From Juglans regia (Eukaryota > Streptophyta > Magnoliopsida > Fagales > Juglandaceae): a stretch of DNA of 64,000 bases. Under the pieces are notes generated by a model that was not told the origin of the DNA, ran no database searches, and saw only the letters and a list, made by a program, of their open reading frames with translations. This document shows positions 1-11,847 of the stretch, piece after piece. The stretch is from the NCBI RefSeq assembly GCF_001411555.2, contig NC_049903.1, positions 31,909,083 through 31,973,082 of the forward strand, written 5' to 3'. Position numbers and translations under genes: made by a program. The stretch's first letter is position 1. Each line of letters opens with the position of its first letter.

Positions 1-1065
1 GATCGTTGTTAAACCTTTCCATTTTGCTTTAAGCGTTCTTACCATTTTGCTTCAAGCATTATTACCAATGTAATGTATAAAATTTATAATTACCTACTTC
101 CTTTTATTGCACTCTTTTCTTTCTTTCTTTTTTTACAACAAAAGTTCTTTGTATATAATAATATATAGACACGTCAGAAAAGACGGTTCAATAATTATTA
201 AAAATTTTGTCAGGGCTCGCTCGTTTGGAGTGTGAGAAGAGATGAGATAATTTTATATAAGTTAAATAAAATATTATTTAATATTTATAAAATATATTGG
301 AATTATTTGATTGGGTTTTAATCGATTTTGGTTGGAAAAAATTATGGTTGTTTTTATCTTCATATGTACATTTGTGTATATGTAGTTGTGTATGAATATA
401 TAAATATATAAAAAAATACATATTATATATAGATGCAATTTCATTTCATATGTATTCAAAGTATAAATTGGTCGTATTAAAATTTGTAATGTTGAGGAAA
501 ATAATAAGTTGCATCAAATTTTTTGTTCATGTATTTTTTTCATGGAGGAAAAAAAATCGACTAAAGAGACTATATCACTTTTACTTTTTGTTTGTTTTCA
601 CAATTATTTTCAGTTCATTTCATTTCATTATTATAATTTTTTTAAATTTTACCATAAAATAAAATAAAAAATTTAATTTTTTTTAAATTTTAAAACAAAA
701 ATAATATTAAAAAAATATTTTAGAATAATATTTTATTCAACTTTTAATTTTCATCTCAATTAATCTAATCTTATCTAAAAAACCAAAAACCTCTAAGCAA
801 AAAGAAAAGAAAAGAAATTCACCTGATCGTTCCTATGGTCTCCACTTGGTTCCGCCAATGCATGGTATGAAGACTGAAGAGTGTTGAAGAATGAGATTTT
901 GTTAAAAAAATAAAACAAATGAAATTCAAGATAAGCAACGGACCATTTTTCATTTGGCGTGTTGAGTTGTATTACTTGTTTTCTTTTACGAGATAAGTGC
1001 AAATTTCTCGGTCTCCCTTTGACGACGACATCTGTATACTTTATACGGTATGAGCACAACGCTAT

Positions 1066-1258
1066 CAGGGTGCGGCTACTCTGTCGCCCCATTTTGACCG
1101 TTGGGTGTGGTAATTTTTTTTTTTATATTTTTTAATATATTTAAATATATTTAAAAATAAAAAAATACATTAATATATTTAAAATCATTTTTTTAATTAT
1201 TAAATAAAAAAATTAATCAACTGTCAAATGGAAGTGTCAATTTGGGAAAGTAGACTTT
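1066..1258. mobile_element. MITE copy, GCTACTCTG-terminal family
   Basis: The left end carries a GCGGCTACTCTG motif. The right end, read in reverse, gives a matching GTCTACTTTCCC. The AT-rich core with an ATTATTAAAT stretch is shared with copies at 9837-10055 and 18561-18815. Boundaries are approximate and no clear target duplication was seen. Confidence 0.45.
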
Positions 1259-1598
1259 TTTTTTATATTTTATGGACGAGTAATGTTAAATATAAGTCTC
1301 AAATAAATAAGTTATATAAAAAATATTTTATAAAAAAAAAGTCTAACTAATAAAGATTAGTTTTTTTTTTAATACTTTAAAAAGTAGATCTATTTTTTTA
1401 TTATAACTTATATGAAACTTATTTATTTCGAGCTCATACAAATCATTTATGGGCTATTTCTCACTCTATCATAAACAAATTGCATAACATGACTCTTTTT
1501 TATTGTCTCTTTTAATAACGATATAGCAATTAAGAACATAGAGACTCTAAAAAAACTTCTAATTGTATTAACTGAGTAGCTTACGAGACTTCTTATAG

Positions 1599-1627
<29 letters not shown>
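1599..1627. repeat. (AT)n microsatellite
   Basis: About 14 uninterrupted AT units. A second TA tract lies at 1782-1803. Confidence 0.95.
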
Positions 1628-1630
<3 letters not shown>

Positions 1631-2460
1631 CTTTCTTGTTATAGTGATAGACATATATAGTATGTTATTGGTTTAACTTTTGTTAAGACTTTTTTTACAA
1701 CATCAGTGTGCCCATTGATATTATTATATATACTTAATTGAAACTTTCTTAATGAATTTTACGTACCAAAAGAAATTCAAGATATATATATATATATATA
1801 TATTTATAGGCAGTCAATTGGTTATAATGTACCCTAGATTTGCAGCTATCGTGTGGCTATTATTGAACGATAATACTACGTACCTAAAAACTATAATATC
1901 ATAATTAATGCATGTAGACGCCAAAACCTACAACTTCAATCATCGCGAACTAATCAGGCAGAGCTCAAGAGTCGAGCCCCTCAACTCACAATCCGAAAAT
2001 ATTTCAAAGCCTTTAGGGAATGTTTCACGCTTCATTTCAATTTATCTCAATTAATCTCATTATTATTTATTACTATTCAATAACTTTAACTCACAAATTT
2101 TATTACTATTTACAATCCATCTCAACTTATCTCAAGTCATCTTCAAATCCAAACGTCTCCTAACTAAATATTTCAAAGTCTTTACTTTCACTTATCAACG
2201 TTGTTTAATCATGACATACAAGGAAACATCCCGCTCCCCATAGTAAAGAAATGCTTTATTTTTTTTATCAGAAAATCACAAGAGCCGGAGCATTACAACT
2301 AACATTGATTTAAAAATATTTTTTTTTATTTTAAAGGAAGTGTCAGGTATAAAAATTTTATAAATAAAATCATTATTCTTTATTAAAATATTGAGATTAT
2401 AAGAGAGAGTGCGTGAAAGTATTTATTAAAATTTTTTAAAATCTGTACTATAAAAATCAT

Positions 2461-2960
2461 AACTTAAAATCTCTGTATATGATCTAAGCCACTCTCACAC
2501 CTCACTGGACCACTTCCCGTCCTGCATCTCTACATTCATAAATATTTTGACTTTGGGTGGTTTAAAAACATAAAACAATTAAAATGAGTTGAAAACTCAG
2601 TAAGAAACCCATCATAATATAAATATATTTAACATAAGATTTTTCATAAAATATTTCATACTTATAATTAAAATCATAATAATTCATACGTATGCTTATG
2701 ACATGCATGACTTATATTGGTCTATCTGACTTGTCTTACTTATCATATTGCCTCACACACTTAACTTTGTGTGCAAGGTTGTGCATCAACTCCACATCTT
2801 GTGGCTACAAAGGGAATCCCTAATAGTATTTTAACATATTATGGTGGACCACGCTTAGATTCGTGGCTTGCACATTCATCCATAAATTACATTGGTATCA
2901 TGCATCTGAATAGACATCTGATTAATTGTCATGAGCTTATCTTACACTTGATCTTATAAA
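2461..2960 (-). mobile_element. Degenerate LTR fragment, probably Ty3 type
   Basis: Read on the minus strand, this stretch has a TTACTGAGTTTTCAACTCA-type segment and a GCAGGACGGGAAGTGG-like tail. Both resemble the 3' part of plant Ty3 LTRs, and the solo LTR at 37991-40897 has a similar TTGAGTTGTTGATAACTC segment. The 62-codon frame at 2771-2959 lies inside it and is probably not a gene. No ends or target duplication were found, so the call rests on resemblance. Confidence 0.4.
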
Positions 2961-3292
2961 TGCTTACGTGTCTTATACAATGTGAGATGCATGAAATACA
3001 TAATACATACTTAATTAAAAGCTTCTAATCAATTTCAATAACCAAACTTATCTAATAGAACCCATTACATATAATTTAAGTCTAATAAAATCATCAATAT
3101 TTCAACTTTAAAATTATTAAACTTGGATATCAATATTGAGAAAAGATTCGCTCAAGTTCATATTGACCGAATTTAATGATTTGAATGAGACACATGAAAT
3201 GAAATAAGTCTTATTATATTTATTGTTCGTTTAATAATATCTAAAATATTTATATCAATAATAATAAATATTATATGTCGAGATTTGTTACA

Positions 3293-3432
3293 AACATAAA
3301 GAGATTATATAAAAGTAAATTCAAAAATTGACGTAACTTAATAGGATCCGTTAGATCTATTTTATAATAAAAATAAATTTATAATGTGACGTATCATATT
3401 AAGTAATGTCAGTTTGTAAATTTATTACAAGA
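3293..3432. mobile_element. MITE copy, AAAGTAAA-terminal family
   Basis: The fragment shows terminal AAAAGTAAA with an internal TTAGATCTA-like block and a CGTATCATATTAAG segment. It shares these with copies at 7044-7200, 19368-19460, 21004-21192 and 25487-25646. Confidence 0.5.
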
Positions 3433-3633
3433 AAAATGAATATTTATGATGAATTATTTACAACAAAAATAACTATTTAAGACAAAAATAAACTTATTTT
3501 AATAAAAAATAATCATTTTGATAAGAAATAATTAACAAAAAATAAACAATTTCCTTATAATAATTTACGTTTGTCATGAGATTGCTTTTTTAGCTAAAAG
3601 TATTTCTTAATACTGATAGCAAACTATAGCAAA

Positions 3634-3657
3634 TCTCTCTCTCTCTCTCTCTCTCTC
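3634..3657. repeat. (CT)n microsatellite
   Basis: About 12 CT units. An ATG 15 bases further on opens a 21-codon frame with a hydrophobic core, too short to call a gene. Confidence 0.95.
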
Positions 3658-6600
3658 AATCATCGAGCTGATATGCATAGCCCAAGTTCCTTCACAACTC
3701 TTATCATAGCCCTTACTTTCGCCTCGATTCATGATTAATGCTGTTTAAGACGTAGAAGCAAAAGCGTGTATTATGCAGTTTAGAACACCAATGACAGGAC
3801 TGTTAGGACTTAGGAGGGTTCTGATCTGAGGTGTCCACATCAAACTAAACATATTTATTTAATAAACCTTGATAATAGCATCTAAACGTTTATCATGAAT
3901 TGAGTTCATGATCTTCTATTCATCATTTCTGATTCCCTAAACCACACACTTATTTTAATTTTTTATATTTTGATTTTTTTCTCTTAACAAATATATAATA
4001 TAAAAATAATGAGTAAAAAAATTCAATTAATTTAATAAAAATAAAATATAAAATAAGTTAAAATAAATATGGTATGTGGTATAAGCGACTGGTTAGCAAA
4101 GCTCTTATGAATATGATGATTTATTATTTTGATTTTTAAATTATTTGGAGTTATTCTCCTCATTGTCTCTACACTACATATTTGTTAAAGAAAAAAAATT
4201 AAAAATTAAAAATTAAAAAATTAAATTAAATATATAATATAAAAATGATGAATATAATTTTTTTTAAAAATTAAATTTATTATTATAAATAAGATATTAT
4301 CACGGTGTGGAGGGTATGTCATTCTCACGACTTATAATTAAAATATTTTTTTAACTGCAAAATAAGAGTTTAAGGCATATCTCAAATTAAATCATATGAA
4401 AATATTAGGTACATGAGAGCCATATGGGATTCGTGAAGATGCGTAAAAGGTGCAAGCAGAAGAGATTATGATTGTTTGGTATATATAGGTAATTAAAATC
4501 ATCCTTTGCCGACAATGTTGAAACAAATGCATAACATTAAAATCTTGTGGGCTAATTGTCTACAGACAGTAGCCATGTTATAATTAGGTTCTTCCCCAGT
4601 ACTTAACCTTTCTATTTTTATTTTTTATTTTTTTAATCTTATTATTTTCCTTTTTGTGGGCAAAGCCAAGAATCCATCGCTGAACATAAAAATGATAAAC
4701 CTATTTGAAAATAAAATAAGTATCTAAAGATAAATAATAAATAAGTAGTTCGGGCAGTTTTGGGGGTGGGATGAGATACAAAATTCTCATCTCATCATTA
4801 CATATTTTTCAAATCTCCTTATAAAATATAATAAATAATTTAACTTTTTTAAATCTCAATTCACATTTTTTAAATCACAAAATAATGATAATATTAAAAC
4901 ACAATATTTTAAACTCTCAAACAAAATATAAAATTCTCATTTCACTCCCAAACATGTCTTAAATATACTCAATGAAGATTGGAGAGAAGAATTTTAGAAA
5001 ATGATATTTTATTAATTAAGAAAATTGGGTAAAAAATTTAAATTTTGAGAGAATTTCTAGATTTTTTAAATTTAAATTTTTAACAAAAATCTTGAATATG
5101 CATATTTTTAGATTTTGTGTGAAAATTATGGGTTATTGCAAATTTCTTAAAGTCAATGGTTACTTCAATTTTTTTAGAGGTTTAAGACATTGAAAAAAAA
5201 AAAAAAATCCTCTTAAGGGAGTTTATTAAAAGGAGTGGATTTTTCAAAGAATTTTTGAGTAACGAGATTATAAGTTATTTTATATAAATCCCCTTCATTT
5301 AAATAAAAATGATAGTATGTGTATTATTTTCTATCTCAAAATCTAAAAAATAAAAATAAAAATAAAAATAAAAATTATTTGTTTACAATTCAATGTCTGT
5401 CTCAAATGTTCCGAATTTAGACGTGAAAATAGAACTTTCCAATACCCCCTTGTCACGCCGTTCCGAAAAGCCTAAATTTTTTTTATTAGAATCTAAACTT
5501 GATCATTCAACTATATATTATAAATATTTTATAAAAAAAAAAAAAACTATATATTATAAATATGAGCTTAGACTCGCCGCCACGTTTAGGACTGGACTGG
5601 AAATACATTTGTTTACAGGGGCAGTTTAGATATGGATGGATATATGTGGGCACGAAACAAATTCTCGTACCCACATCCGTATTGTACCTGGTAGATTGGA
5701 ACGTTCCTCGATCCGCGTTCTTTGAAACTCCCGTGCTGTCGTTTTCAATCGTTTGACTTGACTTGTTTTTTTGCCAAGACATGACTATAACCTTTACTAC
5801 AGTCCAATTAGTTTTTTTAATCTAATTTAAAATATTTAAAATATAATTATTTTACATAATTTAAAAATAAATAAATTTAATCGATCAATATAATCATATA
5901 AATAGATTTAAAATTAATTTAATTTTATAAAAATTAATTCAAAGAGTAAAAGAGGATTTAATTTTTTATAAAATCAAATTTATTTTTAATTAAAGTATAC
6001 AATTATGTTGATTGATTGAATTTATTTTTTATAAATTATACAAAAAAATCATATTTTATTTGAATGAGAGTTTCAATTATAGTAATTGGAATTTCTTTTT
6101 CAAAACATTTTAAAATATTTAAAAATATATATTGAAAATTTAATAATATTTACTTTTTTAATCATTAAAAATTTTCTTAAAATAAAATAATATAAATCAT
6201 CGATCCAATTCATCAGTTTAAAAAATATATTTATTGGAAATTCAATACGACACGTGTACCACTCTCTTAGCCCCACATGGCTTAGTTGTGTCCCCGTAGC
6301 GTAATGCCTCCACGTACTCACAAGAGTTACCGTTAGATTCGGTAATGCCTGTAGGATCTGACTTCAATCACAGCGGCAGGTTGGTTTGACGGGAAGCTAA
6401 CGGTGATGGGACGTGAGAGACCATTGATTGTTATGGGTTGCGGTGTGTGGGGTGTTTTCTCACAGAGTGCGGTGCCCACTGCCATACTGGTATGATAATG
6501 AAATGACGACTTCAACGCGGAGAGAATCTTAAATCCGAGTGTAAAAGCTTGCACGTTGTCCGGCTCCATTGTCGGAGGATTTAATAAATTATATAAATTT

Positions 6601-6670
6601 AAATATATAATTAATAATTTATTTATTCTTCAATATAATGCAATTAAGTTGTAATCCGTTTCTGTCATTA

Positions 6671-6871
6671 GAGGTTTTCTTTGGTTTCGAAATTCTCTTG
6701 TTTTGTCTCATTTTATTATTATAAATTTTTTTAATTTTTATATAAAATATAATAAATAATTTAAAATTTTTAAATATTATAATAATAATATTATTAAAAA
6801 TAATATTTTAACAATATTATATTTAACTCATTTAAAATCATCTCAATTCATTTCTGAATCCAAACGAGATC
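6671..6871. mobile_element. Tourist-like MITE with TTA target duplication
   Basis: A 201-bp AT-rich element is flanked by TTA on both sides (6668-6670 and 6872-6874). The left end reads GAGGTTTTCTTTGG and the reverse of the right end reads GATCTCGTTTGG, an imperfect terminal inverted repeat. A 3-bp TTA/TAA duplication with a TTTGG-type end is the PIF/Harbinger (Tourist) pattern. Longer relatives lie at 54148-54684 and 63358-63709. Confidence 0.65.
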
Positions 6872-7043
6872 TTAATACAACTTGTTAAATTAACGAACAC
6901 TTCTACTTATAATTTCAACATACCACATCTATTTTAATTTTCTTTTTCATTTTTTCTATAACAAATATGTGGTATATGAATGATAACTAGAATAATTCAA
7001 TTAGTTTAATGAGAATAAAATAAAATAAATAATAATAAAAATA

Positions 7044-7200
7044 AGAGAACTGCTATAAACACAAAAAAATTACACAAAGTAAACCTATTTCATAAAATCT
7101 GTTAGATTTACTTTAAAATAAAAATGATTTTACAATCTGACATACTACATCAAGCCATATCAATTTATGAGTTTACTTTTATATAATTTTTTTGTTGTTA
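7044..7200. mobile_element. MITE copy, AAAGTAAA-terminal family
   Basis: The left end has ACACAAAGTAAACC and the right end has GAGTTTACTTTTATA, an inverted pair around a core with TTAGATTTACTTT and CTGACATACTACATC. It belongs to the same family as the copy nested in the uncoupling-protein intron at 25487-25646. Confidence 0.55.
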
Positions 7201-8350
7201 AATTATTTTTCCTAAATTAATATGATTTTATGATTATTTTTCAACTTCTTTTTAAGGAAAAAAAAATCTTACTTCTAAAATGGTTTGGTACTTTAATTCT
7301 AACTTCATCCCTATGTTAAAAAATTCCGTCACCAAACTCAAGTCAAAAAATAATTATATGCACTCAAGAGACCAAATTTTCAAAAAATAATAATACTAAT
7401 AATAAAGTTTGCCGTCGGAATAAATTGCATATTTTATTGAACCAAAAAAGGGAGAGAGACAAATGTAGAGAGCTTCATTTCATTGGAGATTGGTGCACAC
7501 AATAATGTTTTTAACCATAATGTTTTTGTTTTTTTGTTTTTTGTTTTTGTGTTGGCAATGTGTAGATGTAGTAATGAAGACAGTAACTAAAGTGGAATGT
7601 ATTTTGTCAATAATCATGCCTTAATAATATTAAATTTAGATGGACTAATTAATTAATTAATAGAAAGAATCATTAATAATTTTATTTGTAACTTTGTGAC
7701 AAAAAACAACCCATACAAGCAACGCTACTTATAATGGCAACATATGGCACCGCCAAGGGTGTACATGCCTGTATCAGTCTAATGCGCGTGCATCCAAAAT
7801 AAACTAAAAAAATTAGAGTAACGTTAGAGAGAAGACATTATAATAGTGTACACTTTATATTCACTGCGTGGTTACTTCTAGCTGATTGTTCTCAATACTC
7901 ACTTAGAGAGATATGTAGTCTAGATAATGTCACATCATGTATACAAAATGAATGCTCTTAATAGTGACTTCTATCTATATTTATTCAAAAAAACTAAGCA
8001 AAACAAATGTCACTCAACTCGTACGTGTACCACAAGATCGTCTATGATAGCATGTATCCGGCCCTGTTTTTGTGGGTTTATATATATTGTATAAAATCAA
8101 GGAAGTGATGATTGGGATCTTTCTCTAATTTTATTTTCGATTTCAATGATATATTTTATATAAAGATAATTATATAATATATTTTATGGGTGCTAAAGAG
8201 TCCATCTGTCAATTACAATTGGAATGGAATTGGGAGTTGCGGAGAGTGGAAATGGAAATGGAAATGGACCTCCCACTAATGAAATCTTAGTGACCTCCCA
8301 CTAATGAAATCTTAGTCCATGACACTATCAAATCACTATACTATAGTCAA

Positions 8351-9031
8351 TAGGGGTGTAAATTCAAATCGGAAAACTGAACCGAACCGGACCGGTTTTA
8401 CCGATTTTGAATCGATCCTGTCCGGAACCGGTTTTTAAAACGTAAAAACCGGCCGGTTCCGGTTCCGGAATTTTTTGGACTGGACTGGACCGGTTGATTA
8501 AAAAAAAATAAAAAATAATATTTTTATATATAAGTTTTATACAAAATATTTTATATATATTAAATATTAATATATATAAGTTTTATATATAATGTATAAT
8601 TATAAATTTTTGTGTGAAATTTTATATATAACATATATATTCATATATGAAATAATTTCTTATTATAATTTATAAATTATTACATAAAATGTTAATACTA
8701 AATCATTAAAAGTTTATAATTAATACTAATATATAACTTATAACTATACCAATAGTCTAATATTAATACTATTATATAGTCTAATATATTAATAAAAGTA
8801 TAAAACAGTTTTTTTTAAATCAAATTTTTTTTTTTTTTATAAATAAATTTTTAATGACAAATTGTGAAATTTATATTTTAAAAAAACCGGAAAACCGGAC
8901 CGGACCATACCGGAAACCGGAATACCGGTTTAGGAGGGTAACCGGTGCGTAATCGGTTTTGAAAAATACAAAACCGGTACATACCGGTTCGGTCATAGAT
9001 TTTATCCAAAACCGGACCGGTTACACCCCTA
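8351..9031. mobile_element. Non-autonomous hAT element with perfect 8-bp target duplication
   Basis: The 681-bp element starts TAGGGGTGTAA and ends TTACACCCCTA, an exact 11-bp inverted repeat. It is flanked on both sides by ATAGTCAA (8343-8350 and 9032-9039), an exact 8-bp target-site duplication. Together these are diagnostic of the hAT superfamily. Just inside both ends lie dense clusters of ACCGG/CCGGT, about 130-170 bp at each end, around an AT-rich core. No transposase reading frame is present, so it must be moved in trans. Confidence 0.9.
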
Positions 9032-9836
9032 ATAGTCAAGGTTGTTCTATCACGCATGTAAAAGTGGGGTACACACCTTATTTTCAATACCATATTTTTG
9101 TTGAAAAATAATTATTTTCATCGGTCACTGTTTATTATCCTATACCATATGAAAAAAAAAATTTGAGATGTAAAATGTAGAGATAAATAGTGATTGATGT
9201 ATAGCAAAACTCTTTGTTAAGACTTGAAAGTCATGTTGCAGAGGTATTTTGAGGTTCTAGTTTGTCGTAATGACTTGGGATCTTTTAGGTTGTAGACTTG
9301 TCATTGAGATGATTTTCCCGAAAATCGTATGAAATAATTTTCCGCATGAGGCTCTAGCCATGACCTGACATGTAAAGGTAGCGAGAACCACCCATGAGGT
9401 GGTCAGCGGCATCGGCCGCCCACAGGATTGATTAGGATGGTCAACTTGTCCCAACTATTCTTCATGACCCAATTGGTGGTTAGCCATCCCTAACATTGAG
9501 GATATTATTTTTCATAATTTTTTTAAATAGATTTAGTCGAGTGTGGGTATGATTTTCCATTCTCAAATAAAACGTTATTACTGAATGATGTAAATGGACA
9601 TAATTAATTAAACGAATTGGTGCTTTACCTAATTGGGTCAAGATAATCCCACAATAGTTTGGCAGATTAGCATTCTTTACCCACCAAACCATTAACACAT
9701 ATTCATCTCATAATTCTTATCCCAAATGTGCTTAGTCTATGCATGCAAGAAACATAAATTCAAAGTGCTTTTTCAAACCTCACTCACAAACTGCTTCTTC
9801 TTATGCCAAGTTGGTCTTGTCATCATGATTTTATTT

Positions 9837-10055
9837 TGAGTGGTGCTACTATGCCCACCATTATGTGTTCACTCTCCATGCCGCCTAGTGTAAATTATAT
9901 ATATATATATATTATTTTAAATATTTTTTAAATATATTTAAAAAATAAAAAATACTAATATGTTAATAGTCACTTCTTTAATTATTAAGAATTTTTTTTT
10001 TTAAAAAAAATTAAATATATGAGTGGTCAAAATGAGTAGATATACTAATATTTTT
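9837..10055. mobile_element. MITE copy, GCTACTCTG-terminal family
   Basis: The left end has GGTGCTACTATGCC. The right end has GGTCAAAATGAGTAGATA, which matches GTGTCAAAATGAGGAGCAAG in the copy at 18561-18815. The core contains a short AT microsatellite. Confidence 0.5.
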
Positions 10056-10177
10056 CTTTTATTTTTGCTGAGGGATAGGATGTAGTCCTGTTCATCATAA
10101 ATAAAGTTTAGGACTTTGTTTACTATTTTTTAGAGGCCCTATGTACATGGCCTGACATTATCTTTTCTGATATATTC

Positions 10178-10345
10178 CTTGAGAAATTTTATTTGTAGTC
10201 CTCACTTAGAGATTGTATGTACAGATCTTTTATTAAATAAGAAAAAACATCATTTTAAGAGAGATCATTTTGTAATTTTAAAGATAAAATTATTTAGACT
10301 TACATTGCAATCTGTAAATGAAGACTGTATCTAACATTGATCATA
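10178..10345. mobile_element. MITE copy paired with 58975-59150
   Basis: The stretch from GAGAAATTTTATTTG through AAAACATCATTTTA to GAAGACTGTATCT matches the reverse complement of 58975-59150 over most of its length. The ends are inverted (GTAGTCCTC / GAAGACTGTA). Superfamily is not determined. Confidence 0.5.
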
Positions 10346-11335
10346 TTCTTTTGCTTGTAGCTTTTATAAGCCTTTTTTATGGATTGGCCTCGTGGTATAT
10401 AATAATACAACAACTAATATAACACAATTGGTATTAAAAAAAATTAATTTCTTTTTCATTTTTAATTCAAACACAAGATCATAGAGTCGAAATGATAAAA
10501 TTATTATTATTATTATTATTATTTTAATTTTGATGGTGTTAAAGCTGTATATTAATAGTTGATGTATCATTTAACTTGAAGATGTGCCTGGGACAAAAGC
10601 CCTTATTCCCCCTTCTATCGGTGCTGCGTTTTGGGCTCCTTATGGGCCTTCCCATGTCTATAAGATGAGCTGTTTACATGAGAATGTAAACTACCAAGTG
10701 CACCCAAACATAATAATATCTAATAAACAAGAAAGACTGATCTTCAAGAGTTTATTCTATTCCATACATAAATATCATCACTTTGGTTTGTTTAGCTTGA
10801 AGCGTACCGCCAAATTGCCGTTGTCACCCGAGAATGGTTCTCCCTGAGCATCGATCTCTCCTCTTGGGCTGGTGCTAGCTCCTTCTACATCAGACTTATT
10901 GCTGGGCCATTTTTCAGGCTCCCTGCTCCCTTAGAGGATTCTGATTATGCAAATTCAATGTGGAGTTTACATTGCATCTGGCACCGACATTATTCAAGGT
11001 TTCTACCTACTACATTGAATGCGAGTCCAAAACTCCACCCTACTTTTGTGAACTCTACGGTCCCAAACAACAGGAATACTTGGCAGTGGAGCACTGCCCG
11101 TTTCAATCGAAGCAACCAGCAAGATTACGAATTTCTTTCAGTACAAATATATTGGTCATAGGATTCCGACGTTGGTTCCGACATTATTCACGGCCTCTTA
11201 TCCTGCGGGAGAGAAAAGGTTGAAAGAGATTCTATCTTCTCGCCGACCCCAGTGACCCACAGTGGACAAATTTGGGGTTTGTCACTTTGTGATGTGTTGA
11301 GTTCTTCACCTTCTTCTCACTTTCCTCTGTGTACA

Positions 11336-11833
11336 ACATGTATATTTATAAGTCTCTGTTGAAACTCTTCTTCCCATTGTGGCTCTGAGTTGAGTTCATA
11401 TTTTATGCGTTAAGGTAACTCAAAAAAGTCTCTTATATTTGGCTTGTGTTCTCTGATTTTATTTTCGTTTATAAAATTCTGGATTTGTATAGAAGAGTTG
11501 GATCATGAGTTGAGAATTCATGACATGAATGCCGTGGACTTGAATTGACGGATTGTGATAGCGCATAGCTAGTTTTGTATCGAAGAAATGCAAGTTCTCA
11601 ATTCATGATATTTACTTAATAAATCCTTGGACTTTTGTGCTCTTTTGAGATGCCATTTGTTGATATTGCTTTTCATAATCAAAGTTTTATGCTGGCTAGT
11701 AGATACTTTGATGTTACAAGTTAGTGATATATATGCATGAATGAATTGATATCTTCTCATGGTTTGTCTTTCCTCTTTTGGAGAGGTGAAGAATGAAAAG
11801 ATGGATTTTTATTTTTACTTTGTTTTTTTTCAG
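11336..11833 (+). promoter_or_regulatory. Ceramidase leader exon and leader intron (inferred)
   Basis: A TATA-like TATTTATAAG lies near 11344. A donor GTAACT follows GTTAAG at 11414/11415, and a T-rich tract ends in CAG at 11831-11833, ten bases before AAGAGGGCACTGGG and the start ATG. This fits a leader exon ending at 11414 and a 419-bp leader intron. The transcription start cannot be fixed from sequence alone. Confidence 0.5.
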
Positions 11834-11847
11834 AAGAGGGCACTGGG

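Larger units (their letters stand above)
1..8342. other. Gene-free, AT-rich intergenic region
   Basis: I see no convincing protein gene here. Open frames are short, low in complexity and have no recognisable domain. The stretch holds remnants of MITE families (listed separately), an LTR-like fragment near 2.5-2.9 kb, AT and CT microsatellites, and long A- or T-rich runs. A GC-richer patch at about 6240-6570 contains an ACACGTGT G-box-like site and a 78-codon minus-strand frame that I do not recognise. It could be a decayed gene or promoter. Confidence 0.6.
9040..11230. other. Intergenic stretch with MITEs and an unassigned GC-richer patch
   Basis: There is no supported gene. MITE copies lie at 9837-10055 and about 10178-10345. 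From about 10580 to 11230 the base composition is more gene-like, with open frames of up to 87 codons in two overlapping plus-strand frames, but I recognise no domain and the frames conflict. It could be an old retroelement or gene relic, or the distal promoter of the ceramidase gene. Confidence 0.5.

Noticed and set aside
3675..3740. 21-codon frame with a signal-peptide-like core after a CT repeat
   Set aside because: It stops at once, no downstream exon with a good acceptor could be joined, and it lies in decayed repeat sequence.
10584..11223. Possible gene upstream of the ceramidase
   Set aside because: Frames of 67-87 codons overlap in conflict, no domain is recognisable and no splice pattern gives a longer product.
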